Assembly (NCBI GenBank): GCA_019695095.1
Contig: JAIBAQ010000041.1
Location: 1 to 38,133 of the forward strand
Length of the DNA stretch: 38,133 nucleotides
Direction: 5' to 3'
Source of the DNA: Candidatus Hydrogenedentota bacterium
Lineage (GTDB): Bacteria; Hydrogenedentota; Hydrogenedentia; Hydrogenedentales; SLHB01
A program made the position numbers and the translations under genes. Below, piece by piece: positions 1 through 7,499 of this stretch (within the stretch, counting starts at the first letter, position 1; every line of letters starts with the position of its first letter). Below the pieces are notes generated by a model. It did no database searches, was not told where the DNA came from, and worked only from the letters and a program-made list of their open reading frames with translations.

Positions 1-367
1 CGCGCGCTTTCACGTCTAGCCCCAGCTTGTCGAGCGCGGTCAACACACCGCGGCACGCCTCGCTATAGGGAGATCGGTTGATGAAAAGTTCCTTCCAGAT
101 AAAACCGGCCTGGGCCTGTTTGTCCATTGCCCAGAAGTCATCATAGGGGATACGCGTGGCCCGCAGGACCTCGGCAATCAAGTAGTGATACGTGAGCAGT
201 TCATCTACGCCATACAGCAAGAGCGAACCGAATGGTGGCGCGTAGAGATGCGTGTGGATATCGGTTACCGGAGTCGTCGCGACGATCCGCGCGACAGCCT
301 CGCGCAATTCCGCAATGTCCTTGCGACCGTATTCTACCTTGCTCGACTCCGTTGACTTGCCACTCAT
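1..367 (-). CDS. Uronate (glucuronate) isomerase-like protein, N-terminal part only
   Basis: An open minus-strand frame starts with ATG at 367 and runs off the window edge, giving about 122 residues. Near residue 35 it has T-D-I-H-T-H-L, the HxH metal-binding motif at the start of the amidohydrolase-type TIM barrel used by uronate isomerases (UxaC, PF02614). It continues with a family-like segment (FGSLLLYGVDELLTYHY). Known members interconvert glucuronate/fructuronate or galacturonate/tagaturonate in pectin and glucuronan breakdown. A GAGGAGAG ribosome site lies just upstream. The gene follows the DUF456 gene by about 114 bp on the same strand, so it may be the end of that operon or have its own promoter. 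Distant UxaC-like amidohydrolases of unknown substrate are the alternative. The C-terminal two thirds is missing, so the catalytic set cannot be checked. Confidence 0.72.
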   Translation of the reverse strand, partial: MSGKSTESSKVEYGRKDIAELREAVARIVATTPVTDIHTHLYAPPFGSLLLYGVDELLTYHYLIAEVLRATRIPYDDFWAMDKQAQAGFIWKELFINRSPYSEACRGVLTALDKLGLDVKAR

Positions 368-481
368 GGTAACGCGAACTCTCCTCGGTTATGCCGTGAC
401 TAAGGCAGCTATCGAGGGTGTATCACCCGAGTACAGGGGATGTCAATTTGCGGATTGCAGAGTTCACATGCTTTGGAGTCG

Positions 482-1003
482 CTAAAACGTCACCGCAGCG
501 ACGATTAGCATTCCAAATCCCATGCCGAGCTTTGCGAAGACTCCTGCCACTTTGCCCAGCGCCGCGCCAAGGCCGGTCCACAATGCTTGGCCTACCTTCT
601 TTTCCATCTGGATGTATTCGTAGAGGGTAGCCCCAAGAAACGCGCCCAGGCATGCGCCAATTAGAGTGCCGACCAGGGGAACAGGGATGAGTGGGGTGAA
701 GAGGATTGCGCCCAGGATGCATCCGACAAGTGTTGCGACAATTGTCCCTTTGCTTCCGCCGAACTTTTTCGCGCCATAACCGGCGGCGACGGTCTCAAGC
801 ACTTCGCCCGCGATGGCCAGTACCAGCATGATGGCCAGGCCTTGCCACCCGAAGTAGGTGAAACCGCTGAACCCCCACGCGCATGCCATGGCCGCCAGGA
901 TGACCCAATTGCCGAAGAGTCCAAGCAGGTCCAGCACCAGCCCGGTCAGAATCGCGAGTCCGAACACAATCCATCCCAATACAACAAGCACCGTCATCAA
1001 CAC
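482..1003 (-). CDS. DUF456 family small integral membrane protein
   Basis: This 173-residue protein is almost entirely hydrophobic, with about four to five membrane segments separated by short loops. Glycine-rich repeats such as GCILGAILF and GACLGAFLGATLYEY are typical of DUF456 proteins, whose function is unknown. The central GEVLETVAAGYGAKKFGGSKG segment, between hydrophobic helices, is the part I most associate with the family. I start it at the GTG at 1003 because a GAGGA ribosome site lies 8-9 bases upstream; an ATG six bases further in is the alternative. It begins 18 bp after the sugar-isomerase gene, so it is probably the last tightly linked member of the uvrC operon. It acts in the inner membrane. 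Confidence 0.85.
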   Translation of the reverse strand: MLMTVLVVLGWIVFGLAILTGLVLDLLGLFGNWVILAAMACAWGFSGFTYFGWQGLAIMLVLAIAGEVLETVAAGYGAKKFGGSKGTIVATLVGCILGAILFTPLIPVPLVGTLIGACLGAFLGATLYEYIQMEKKVGQALWTGLGAALGKVAGVFAKLGMGFGMLIVAAVTF

Positions 1004-1021
1004 AGAACGATTCCTCTTAAG

Positions 1022-1927
1022 TTATGCGTATCCGGCTTCGGCGAGATAGCCCCGCAAGGTGATAGCCGCCGCGCGCATTTCCTCCAAAATGGCGTCGCGC
1101 GACGACACTTTGTATTCGAAGTGCAACGATAAGGGTCCTGCGAATCCGGCCGCGCGCACGATCTTGAGCATATCCACGGTTTGCACGCAGCCCTTGCCCA
1201 ATGGGCCCCATTTCGGCTCGCTGTTTTCCCAATCGAAATCCTTGATCGACATCATCTTCACGTGGGGCGCCATCAGTTGCGTGTTCGCGCGCCACGCTCC
1301 GGCCGCGCCCTCCGCCATGGCGTGACCCACATCGAAATTCGATCCGATGCAGTCCATGCCGATGGACGTAATCATGCGATGAAGATCCCACAGCGGACCG
1401 CCCACGTTGTACGCACCCGAATGGTTGTGATAGCCGCCGACCATGTTGCACGCGGCCAGCACTTCTCCGAGACGCTTCACTTCGCCTGTAAATGCATCCA
1501 GTTCTTTAAGGATATCGCCGTTCTCGGTGTATTTGTGGTTGCCGATGCGCGCATAGCGGATTCCAAGTTTGGACGCCGCTTCCAGAATCGGTTTAGCATC
1601 CGGATCGTGTCCGCTTTTCAGACCGGTTGTAATCATGTTAACGTCCACGCCTTCCGCGCGAATCGCCTCCACGGCGCGCGGGAGATCCGCTGCCACCGTG
1701 CCGGGTTCAACATGGCCACCCGCACGCACGGTCAGGTCCAACCCATCCACGCCGATGGCCTTGGCCGTCTTCCCGAGTTCCGAGTAGTCCTCGATAAAGT
1801 GCAGGTGCTTTGAAAACACACACACCGGCAGCAACGTCGTCTGGGCCGCCGCCGGCTTCGTGAAAGCCATCGCGGCGCCGGCCGCCGCTACCGTGGTCAA
1901 GAACTGACGGCGTGTCGTCTCGATCAT
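1022..1927 (-). CDS. Tat-exported sugar phosphate isomerase/epimerase-like TIM-barrel protein
   Basis: The 301-residue protein opens with a twin-arginine signal (TTRRQFLTT, then an Ala-rich hydrophobic stretch ending near AAAQ), so it is probably exported folded. The body matches the xylose isomerase-like TIM barrel family (PF01261). Metal-ligand-type positions appear as GYHNHSGAYN in mid-protein, NFDVGHAMAEG, HVKMMSIKDFDW and a late LHFEYK with an acidic residue. Related proteins isomerise or epimerise sugars or sugar acids with a divalent metal. Exported Tat-signal versions are abundant in Planctomycetes-like heterotrophs and their substrates are mostly unknown. Its ATG shares four bases (ATGA) with the stop of the preceding gene, so translation is probably coupled. 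The broad fold is secure; the substrate is not. Confidence 0.87.
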   Translation of the reverse strand: MIETTRRQFLTTVAAAGAAMAFTKPAAAQTTLLPVCVFSKHLHFIEDYSELGKTAKAIGVDGLDLTVRAGGHVEPGTVAADLPRAVEAIRAEGVDVNMITTGLKSGHDPDAKPILEAASKLGIRYARIGNHKYTENGDILKELDAFTGEVKRLGEVLAACNMVGGYHNHSGAYNVGGPLWDLHRMITSIGMDCIGSNFDVGHAMAEGAAGAWRANTQLMAPHVKMMSIKDFDWENSEPKWGPLGKGCVQTVDMLKIVRAAGFAGPLSLHFEYKVSSRDAILEEMRAAAITLRGYLAEAGYA

Positions 1928-3504
1928 CCACCCTCCTTGGGCTGCACACGCAGCCGGACCGGCGCTTCGGGCGTCACCGAGACAGGGATACCGTTCCTGA
2001 GCTGCTCGCCCGTTAAGATGCCGGAATCAATGGTAAAGGTTGCATTGGGAGTTGCGGTAAACCACTCCGGGAACTGATTCAGACGCGGGTAGTCCCACGG
2101 CATGTGTAAGTTCTCGGAATGACGCGGTTTATCGAAGCGAAGCTGCCCCTTCCACGGCCAGTCGGACTCGATGACGACGTAGAGTGTGCCGTCATCTGCC
2201 CGCACGGCGCCCAGCCGAAGGTCCGCGCGCCACGGTTCTAACCACGTGCCTTGGCTCTTCCACAGCGCGTACATAAGCGCCGTGCGCGCGAAGTTTCCGT
2301 CGCCGTGCCAGCCCTCGATGACGCCGGTGTCGCGTGGTTTGGCAAGCAATTTCTCCGCCGTGAATTCCGCCCACTCGATGGCCTCGGGGATGGGCATGCG
2401 ATTGATCAGATTGATGCCGCCTTCCAGAGAATCGGCATACCCGTCCGAACCGCCGTTTTCCCAGAGGTATTCTTTGTTCTTGGGGAGATTCGTAAGAACG
2501 AACTTCACCGCGTCGCGATATTTCTCTTCCTTGTCGACCTCGGCCACGACGAGAAACGCGTTGTAGTTGTAGCCCCAATTGTCCGTGCGGTCTTCCGACT
2601 TCACCTTGCCGGCCTTCGGATCGATCAGGCTAAAGAGCAGGCCGGTGTCGTCGCGTCCGACTTCGAGTATCCGATCAAGCATGCGATGCATCTCGGGCTG
2701 CCACGCTTTCAGCTTTTCGGGGTCCGTCTTCGAGGCGATGTAGTACGCCTCGGAAAGCCCGTTGACGACCTCGCAGCCATGATCGTCCAACCTCAATTCG
2801 TCGGCCTGCGCGGGCGGATGGTGCAGAAGGAAGTAATCACCCAATGCAAAAACGTGCTGGCGATAGACATCGTTTCCAGTCATCCAATACATGCGCGAAT
2901 AGCATTGCAGCAAGTCGCCGCAAACCTCATGCGATGTAGATGGCATCGCGCCCGACTCCGTTTGTTCGATGCTGTTCTTCCAGATGTCATCAAGCATTGC
3001 GAGCATGCGATCCGACCACGGCGATGGCCCCAGGAGTTCCGTGATGGGAATGAGCCCGTCTTTCGCGTATTCGCTCGCGCCGAAAATGATGTCTTTCATA
3101 TCGGGCTGTGGAGTCAGAAAAGTCCTCGTCACGAAATCGTACGTGTCTGGCAGGCGGTCGACACGGTTACAGACGCGCTGTTCGGTCGCGAGCATGTCTT
3201 TCATGCGCCCTTCAAACATCGGACGGTTCGTGAAATACGTCGAGAGCACCATGAATGGATAGTTGTCCGCGGCGGAGTCTTTTGCATTCCAATAGAAATC
3301 CTTCGACAGATTGCGCGGAATCAACCCCGTCTCCGGGTCCGCGTGCTGAAGCCAGCCGTCCACAAATCGCCAACAACCTATCAAGGCGCGGCGCGCCTTC
3401 TCGCCGTTCTCCGCTGCCTGTTGCCACGGGTCCTGGGCTCGCGCCACGGTGGCAACAACGAGCGCGACGATGATCGCCGCGATTGCATTTCGCCGAACAG
3501 TCAT
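1924..3504 (-). CDS. Secreted alpha-helical (six-hairpin-like) protein, possible glycoside hydrolase
   Basis: The 526-residue protein has a Sec signal peptide (VRR then a hydrophobic core, cleavage likely after VARA). The mature part is rich in regularly spaced amphipathic helices with many Trp, Tyr and His residues, for example ARRALIGCWRFVDGWL, DNYPFMVLSTYF and DNWGYNYNAFLVVAE. This pattern resembles (alpha/alpha)6-barrel sugar-active enzymes. The last 100 residues look like a beta-rich accessory domain. I do not recognise a named family, and the catalytic residues are not assignable by eye. It overlaps by ATGA both the upstream hydrolase and the downstream isomerase, which suggests a joint role in the envelope, perhaps in sugar processing. 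The function is inference. Confidence 0.75.
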   Translation of the reverse strand: MTVRRNAIAAIIVALVVATVARAQDPWQQAAENGEKARRALIGCWRFVDGWLQHADPETGLIPRNLSKDFYWNAKDSAADNYPFMVLSTYFTNRPMFEGRMKDMLATEQRVCNRVDRLPDTYDFVTRTFLTPQPDMKDIIFGASEYAKDGLIPITELLGPSPWSDRMLAMLDDIWKNSIEQTESGAMPSTSHEVCGDLLQCYSRMYWMTGNDVYRQHVFALGDYFLLHHPPAQADELRLDDHGCEVVNGLSEAYYIASKTDPEKLKAWQPEMHRMLDRILEVGRDDTGLLFSLIDPKAGKVKSEDRTDNWGYNYNAFLVVAEVDKEEKYRDAVKFVLTNLPKNKEYLWENGGSDGYADSLEGGINLINRMPIPEAIEWAEFTAEKLLAKPRDTGVIEGWHGDGNFARTALMYALWKSQGTWLEPWRADLRLGAVRADDGTLYVVIESDWPWKGQLRFDKPRHSENLHMPWDYPRLNQFPEWFTATPNATFTIDSGILTGEQLRNGIPVSVTPEAPVRLRVQPKEGG

Positions 3505-4793
3505 GACTTCTTTCTCCCTGTTCTTGCCTTTGTTTTAGTCTTGGTCTTTGCCTTGGCCGTTGGCTTCGCCTGGGACTTTGCCTTGTTCTTAGCTGCTGGC
3601 CGCACTTTTGTGGCGCTTCGAGCCGCGGTGGCCTTTGCAGCCGTCTTCTTTGGAGCGGACCCCCGTTTCTTCGGCGTTGCAGTGCGGGCATCCGCGGAAT
3701 GCGCCTCCGGCGCTTGCATGCGAATAGGATGCGCTTGAATCCACTCGACGATGGGGCGCTGCACCTCTTCGGCATTGTGGGTCGATACCGCCAGATCGAT
3801 GTGGTTGTAGTCGGCGGAATATCCGTTCTCTTTAGAGAGCACCAACATCTTCTTGTCTGGATTAGGAAGCGCGTCGAAGAACGCGCGCGCCCGATTCTGC
3901 GGAATAAACGGATCGGACCGCCCCAACACGATGAGCAGTGGAGTCTGCAGCTCGTGCAAACGTGCTTGCACGTCAAGCGCTCCATCGCACATGGTCCATG
4001 TCTGCGTGGACGCCCAATGGTTCATTTGCCCGCCGATGAGCGGAAGCGGCAATTCCATGGCGTGGTAGATTTCGGCGGTGCCGATGCGTGGATCGGTATT
4101 GTCCCAATCGATTGGAAGCCAGCGGTATTTATACACCCGCTTGTTGAGCAGCGGCGCGAGCGCCTTGAACGAATTTGCCATGAATCGGTGAACGTACGGG
4201 GCAATCGCCACCAAAAACGAATGACTCTTGTGTCGCACACCGGCAAACCCGATGGGCGCGCCGAGTGTCACCGCGCTGGCAACCCGCGCATTGCCAAACT
4301 GCAATTCGTAAGCGTAGAGCAGCATGCCGCCCATGGAATGGCCGACCCAGTGCACCTTGTCGTAGCCCGTCGTCTTTGCGATGTGACCGAGCGCCGCCGG
4401 GATGTCGCGCAATAACAAATCGTCGACTGTAGCCTTAAGCCGGTTGACACCCGGCGCGGGCACCGCGGACCGGCACGCGCGCAAATCAACGATCCAGCAA
4501 TCGTACCCGGCCTCCACCAGTGCGTCGCTGATAGAAGCGTGCGGCGGCAGCATGAAATTGAAGTGGTTTGTCGCCAAGCCGTGGCACAGAAATACCGGTT
4601 CTCCACCGCCACCGGCCGGCCTGCGCCGGTGCAGAAAGAGGGTCCAACCGTCTTCCGTAACGACCGTGTGGATTTCCGCGGCCAACACCGGCTCGTGACA
4701 CCGATCATGGAGTGCGCTCAGGTAGATGTGAAAGGCGAGACCGGCTGATACCAAGGCCAGAGCTATCGCGAGTACAACAATCGCTACGGTCAT
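3501..4793 (-). CDS. Alpha/beta hydrolase with basic histone-H1-like C-terminal tail
   Basis: The 430-residue protein begins with a membrane anchor or signal segment (residues about 3-25). An alpha/beta hydrolase fold follows: the oxyanion region FLCHGLATNHF, the nucleophile elbow GHSMGG (catalytic Ser), and later acidic and His residues around VLGRSDPFIP and NHIDLAVS. The N-terminal half resembles lipase/esterase or PHA-synthase-like hydrolases. The last 65 or so residues are a low-complexity Lys/Ala/Pro/Thr tail (SAPKKTAAKATAA, KAKTKTKTKARTGRKKS) like histone H1 or AlgP C-termini, which may bind nucleic acid or polyanions. It overlaps uvrC and the next gene by ATGA. If the first segment is a Sec signal, the basic tail would lie outside the cytoplasm and could bind envelope polyanions instead of DNA. 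The substrate is unknown. Confidence 0.83.
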   Translation of the reverse strand: MTVAIVVLAIALALVSAGLAFHIYLSALHDRCHEPVLAAEIHTVVTEDGWTLFLHRRRPAGGGGEPVFLCHGLATNHFNFMLPPHASISDALVEAGYDCWIVDLRACRSAVPAPGVNRLKATVDDLLLRDIPAALGHIAKTTGYDKVHWVGHSMGGMLLYAYELQFGNARVASAVTLGAPIGFAGVRHKSHSFLVAIAPYVHRFMANSFKALAPLLNKRVYKYRWLPIDWDNTDPRIGTAEIYHAMELPLPLIGGQMNHWASTQTWTMCDGALDVQARLHELQTPLLIVLGRSDPFIPQNRARAFFDALPNPDKKMLVLSKENGYSADYNHIDLAVSTHNAEEVQRPIVEWIQAHPIRMQAPEAHSADARTATPKKRGSAPKKTAAKATAARSATKVRPAAKNKAKSQAKPTAKAKTKTKTKARTGRKKS

Positions 4794-6706
4794 GAAGACT
4801 CTCCCTGCGGCCGCACCGCCGCAAGATACGTCAAAATCGACTCCGCCAGCTTCGCGTTGAATCCCGGGAGGGCTGCAATGTCCTCTACGCTGGCGCTTTG
4901 GACTTTAGCCAAGGAGCCCAGCCGGTTCAACAAAACCTTGGCCTTCTTTGGACCCACCCCGGGGATATTCGTCAGCAACGTGGCCAGCGTGGATTTGCCC
5001 CGGCGTTTGCGATGATACGTAATCGCGAACCGGTGCGCCTCGTCGCGGATTCGCGCCAGGTACAACACAACCGGCGAGTTCTGGGGCAGAATTACAGGAT
5101 TGGAGCGCCCCGGCAAAAAGAAGCGTTCCGGCGAATGACCGCCGTCTTCCAGCGCGCGTGACTTGGCAATGCCCACCGCGTCGAGATCCTCGATGCCCAG
5201 GTCTTTCAACACCGTCGTCGCGACGCCAAGCTGCCCCTTGCCGCCGTCAATAAGCACCAGGTCCGGCAAATCGCTTTCCTCGATAGCGCGCTTGAAGCGG
5301 CGAAGCAGAATCTCGCGCATCATCGCAAAGTCGTCTTGGCCTTCCACCTGCTTCACGGCAAAATGGCGATACCGGTTCTTCGCTGCCGTGCCTCCCTCAA
5401 ACACCACCATGGAGCCGACAGCCATCGTGCCTTGAATCGTCGAGATGTCAAAGCACTCAATACGGTTGGGCTCTTTTCTCAGACTCAACTTGTCTTTCAC
5501 TTGCGCCAAGAGGTCACGGTTCGCCTGATCGGCCAGCCGCTTCTCCTCGAAGCTGATCGCCGCGTTGCGCGAGGCCAGATCGGTTAGCGCGGTCTTCTCG
5601 CCTCGCTGTGGCCAATGCACCAACACCTTGGATCCGCGCCGCTCGGACAGGACTTCCGTCAACGCATCCACGTCCTCCAAGGGAAGCGGAATCAGGATCT
5701 CCGCGGGCGGTTCGGGCATCTCGGAATAGTACTGATACAGAAACGAGCTCAAGACCTCTTCGATGGGCGTCTCGCGTTGATTAAACGAGAACGAACGGCC
5801 ACCGTTCATCTTCCCGCCGCGAAAATACAGGGCCTGCAATTCGACGTACCGCCCCTGCGTGTGGAATCCCCACACATCTTGGTCGGCACTGCCCTCGACA
5901 CGCACGGCGCGTTGCCGCTCCAGGGTTTGCCGCAACGCGAATAGTCGATCGCGGAGTTGCGCCGCCTTCTCAAACTCGAGCGCTTCGGCGTGCTGCTGTA
6001 TCCGCTCCACCATCAGTTTCTCGACTTCGGCGCTGCGGCCTTCCAGCATCATGAGAACCTGGCCGACGATTTCCCGGTAGCTTTCCTTGTCGATGAGATT
6101 CACGCACGGCGCGCTGCATTGCTTCATCTGGTAATACAGACATGGCCGCGCGCGGCTCGTAAGCACGCTGTCGGAACACAAGCGCAATGGGAAGATTCGT
6201 TGCACCTGCTTCATGGTATCGCGCACCGCGGAAGCGCTGGCATAGGGCCCGAAGTAGCGCGATCCGTCCTTACGCAAGTTCCGCGTGACGGTCACGCGGG
6301 GGTACGCGTGCTGCACGTTGACGCGCACGCTTACGTAACTCTTGTCGTCTTTCAAGCGGACGTTGTAGCGAGGCTTGTGCTCCTTAATAAGACTGTTCTC
6401 GAGCAGGAGCGCCTCTTTCGCGTTGCTGGTCACGAGGAAATCGATGTGCGCCACGCGCCGCATCAGGAACTTCACGGTGTAACGGCTGTCGCTCTCGTTG
6501 ATATACGAGCGAACCCGCGCGCGCAGGTTGGCCGCCTTGCCCACATACAAAACGCGGTCCTCGGCATCGCGCATGAGATAGCACCCCGGGGACGTGGGTA
6601 CGCGCGCCGTTTCGAACTGGGCGAGGAACTCTTCCGGGGTCCGCTCCCGGTTGGGCGAGGTCAGATCGAGCCGCTCGTGCTGGGTGACTTCCGGCGGGCC
6701 AGCCAT
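4790..6706 (-). CDS. uvrC: UvrABC excinuclease subunit C
   Basis: UvrC makes both incisions around bulky DNA lesions after UvrA/UvrB loading. The 638-residue product has the expected order. A GIY-YIG nuclease lies near residues 38-115 (SPGCYLMRD, LYVGKAANLRARV). A Cys-containing segment (RPCLYYQMKQCSAPC) follows, then a UVR motif near 240 (EFEKAAQLRDRL). The RNase H-like nuclease comes next (IECFDISTIQGT, DLVLIDGGKGQL), and C-terminal helix-hairpin-helices close it (IPGVGPKKAKVLL, LPGFNAKLAESI). The length is normal. I start at the ATG at 6706, preceded by TTGGAG; an in-frame TTG at 6748 would add 14 poorly conserved residues. It heads the minus-strand chain, with its stop overlapping the hydrolase start by four bases. 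Confidence 0.97.
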   Translation of the reverse strand: MAGPPEVTQHERLDLTSPNRERTPEEFLAQFETARVPTSPGCYLMRDAEDRVLYVGKAANLRARVRSYINESDSRYTVKFLMRRVAHIDFLVTSNAKEALLLENSLIKEHKPRYNVRLKDDKSYVSVRVNVQHAYPRVTVTRNLRKDGSRYFGPYASASAVRDTMKQVQRIFPLRLCSDSVLTSRARPCLYYQMKQCSAPCVNLIDKESYREIVGQVLMMLEGRSAEVEKLMVERIQQHAEALEFEKAAQLRDRLFALRQTLERQRAVRVEGSADQDVWGFHTQGRYVELQALYFRGGKMNGGRSFSFNQRETPIEEVLSSFLYQYYSEMPEPPAEILIPLPLEDVDALTEVLSERRGSKVLVHWPQRGEKTALTDLASRNAAISFEEKRLADQANRDLLAQVKDKLSLRKEPNRIECFDISTIQGTMAVGSMVVFEGGTAAKNRYRHFAVKQVEGQDDFAMMREILLRRFKRAIEESDLPDLVLIDGGKGQLGVATTVLKDLGIEDLDAVGIAKSRALEDGGHSPERFFLPGRSNPVILPQNSPVVLYLARIRDEAHRFAITYHRKRRGKSTLATLLTNIPGVGPKKAKVLLNRLGSLAKVQSASVEDIAALPGFNAKLAESILTYLAAVRPQGESS

Positions 6707-6829
6707 GGTGTGGTTACTCCAAACCTGCCGCAGCGCGAAACAGCTCAAAACAACGGAAATTCCTCATCCCACGGGCTCCTGATCCTGCCAAGGCTAGACG
6801 CACATCTTAGCAGATTTCTGGCGTGTTCC

Positions 6830-7015
6830 GTGCGCGGCAATGACGGAAAGGGACTCTTGTTTCCGTCCGCGGATATAGTCGATCATTGGATTGTCTTCAA
6901 TATCGGCGGCAACAAATATCGCTTGATTGCGTCGATTCATTTCAATCGATACAGAGTGTATGTTCGCCATGTGCTCACGCACAAGGAATACGATCGAGGA
7001 GCCTGGAAACAATGA
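6830..7015 (+). pseudogene. higB: HigB-type mRNA interferase toxin, 3' remnant
   Basis: An open frame on the plus strand ends with about 51 residues that read like the C-terminal half of HigB toxins: FPSAD, then VFNIGGNKYRLI, then VYVRHVLTHKEYDRGAWKQ. HigB is normally about 95-100 residues and cleaves mRNA at the ribosome. Upstream of FPSAD I cannot find the usual N-terminal half (an ISRK-type start and a WY/AW helix) in any frame, and there is no ATG in frame; the first alternative start is GTG at 6830. The break falls close to the divergent uvrC start. The TGA stop overlaps the higA ATG (ATGA), exactly as in intact higBA operons. Probably a truncated, inactive toxin; a very short active variant is unlikely. 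Confidence 0.75.
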
Positions 7016-7410
7016 GTGCCCGCCTGGAAAGTCTCAAACAACACTGGACCCCGCTTCGCACCGTGTTGACGATTCGCAATGAGCGTCAATACGACGTGGC
7101 CGTAAAGCATATGAACGAGCTTCTCGACGAGATCGGGACCAACGAGCGCCACCCTTTGTATGGATTGCTGGACACCTTGGGCACGCTGATCCACGCGTAC
7201 GAAGAACAGCATTATACGCTGCCTGAGTGTTCGGGATCGGAAATGTTAGCGCATTTCATGGAAGAACACGGTCTGACCCAATCGGATTTGCCTGAAGTCG
7301 GATCGCAAGGTGTGGTTTCCGAGATTCTGAACGGAAAACGAGATCTCAATATCCGCCAAATCCGCGCGCTAGCCAAGCGCTTCCACGTCACTCCGTCCGT
7401 CTTCGTGTAG
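7012..7410 (+). CDS. higA: HigA-type antitoxin with helix-turn-helix
   Basis: The 132-residue protein has an N-terminal segment common to the larger HigA antitoxins (RLESLKQHWTPLRTVLTIRNE, with YDVAVKHMNELLDEIG following) and a C-terminal Xre-like helix-turn-helix near residues 88-125 (LTQSDLPEV, VSEILNGKRDLNIRQIRALAKRF). Antitoxins of this family bind HigB and repress the operon promoter. The start is the ATG overlapping the higB stop. The antitoxin looks full length while its toxin partner looks truncated, so it may persist as a solitary regulator or as an anti-addiction factor against related systems. The 90 bp after it, before the convergent glycosyltransferase gene, show no clear terminator. 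Confidence 0.9.
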   Translation: MSARLESLKQHWTPLRTVLTIRNERQYDVAVKHMNELLDEIGTNERHPLYGLLDTLGTLIHAYEEQHYTLPECSGSEMLAHFMEEHGLTQSDLPEVGSQGVVSEILNGKRDLNIRQIRALAKRFHVTPSVFV

Positions 7411-7499
7411 AGCGCGAACTCACCCTTCGGGACCTCCCGCAGCTCAAATCTCGGTAAGGTTGCCCCGTCTCCTCTTATCCCCACATCCCCAATAGCGTT

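Noticed and set aside
2251-3738. Long plus-strand frame of 495 residues opposite the helical-barrel and hydrolase genes
   Set aside because: It lies antisense to two well supported coding genes with signal peptide and ATGA linkage; its protein is rich in Arg, His and Val with no domain features, as expected of a GC-rich shadow frame.
5957-7015. Plus-strand frame of 352 residues ending in the HigB C-terminus
   Set aside because: Only the last 51 or so residues look like protein. The rest is antisense to uvrC, so it is not a fusion gene but an open shadow frame reading into the toxin remnant.
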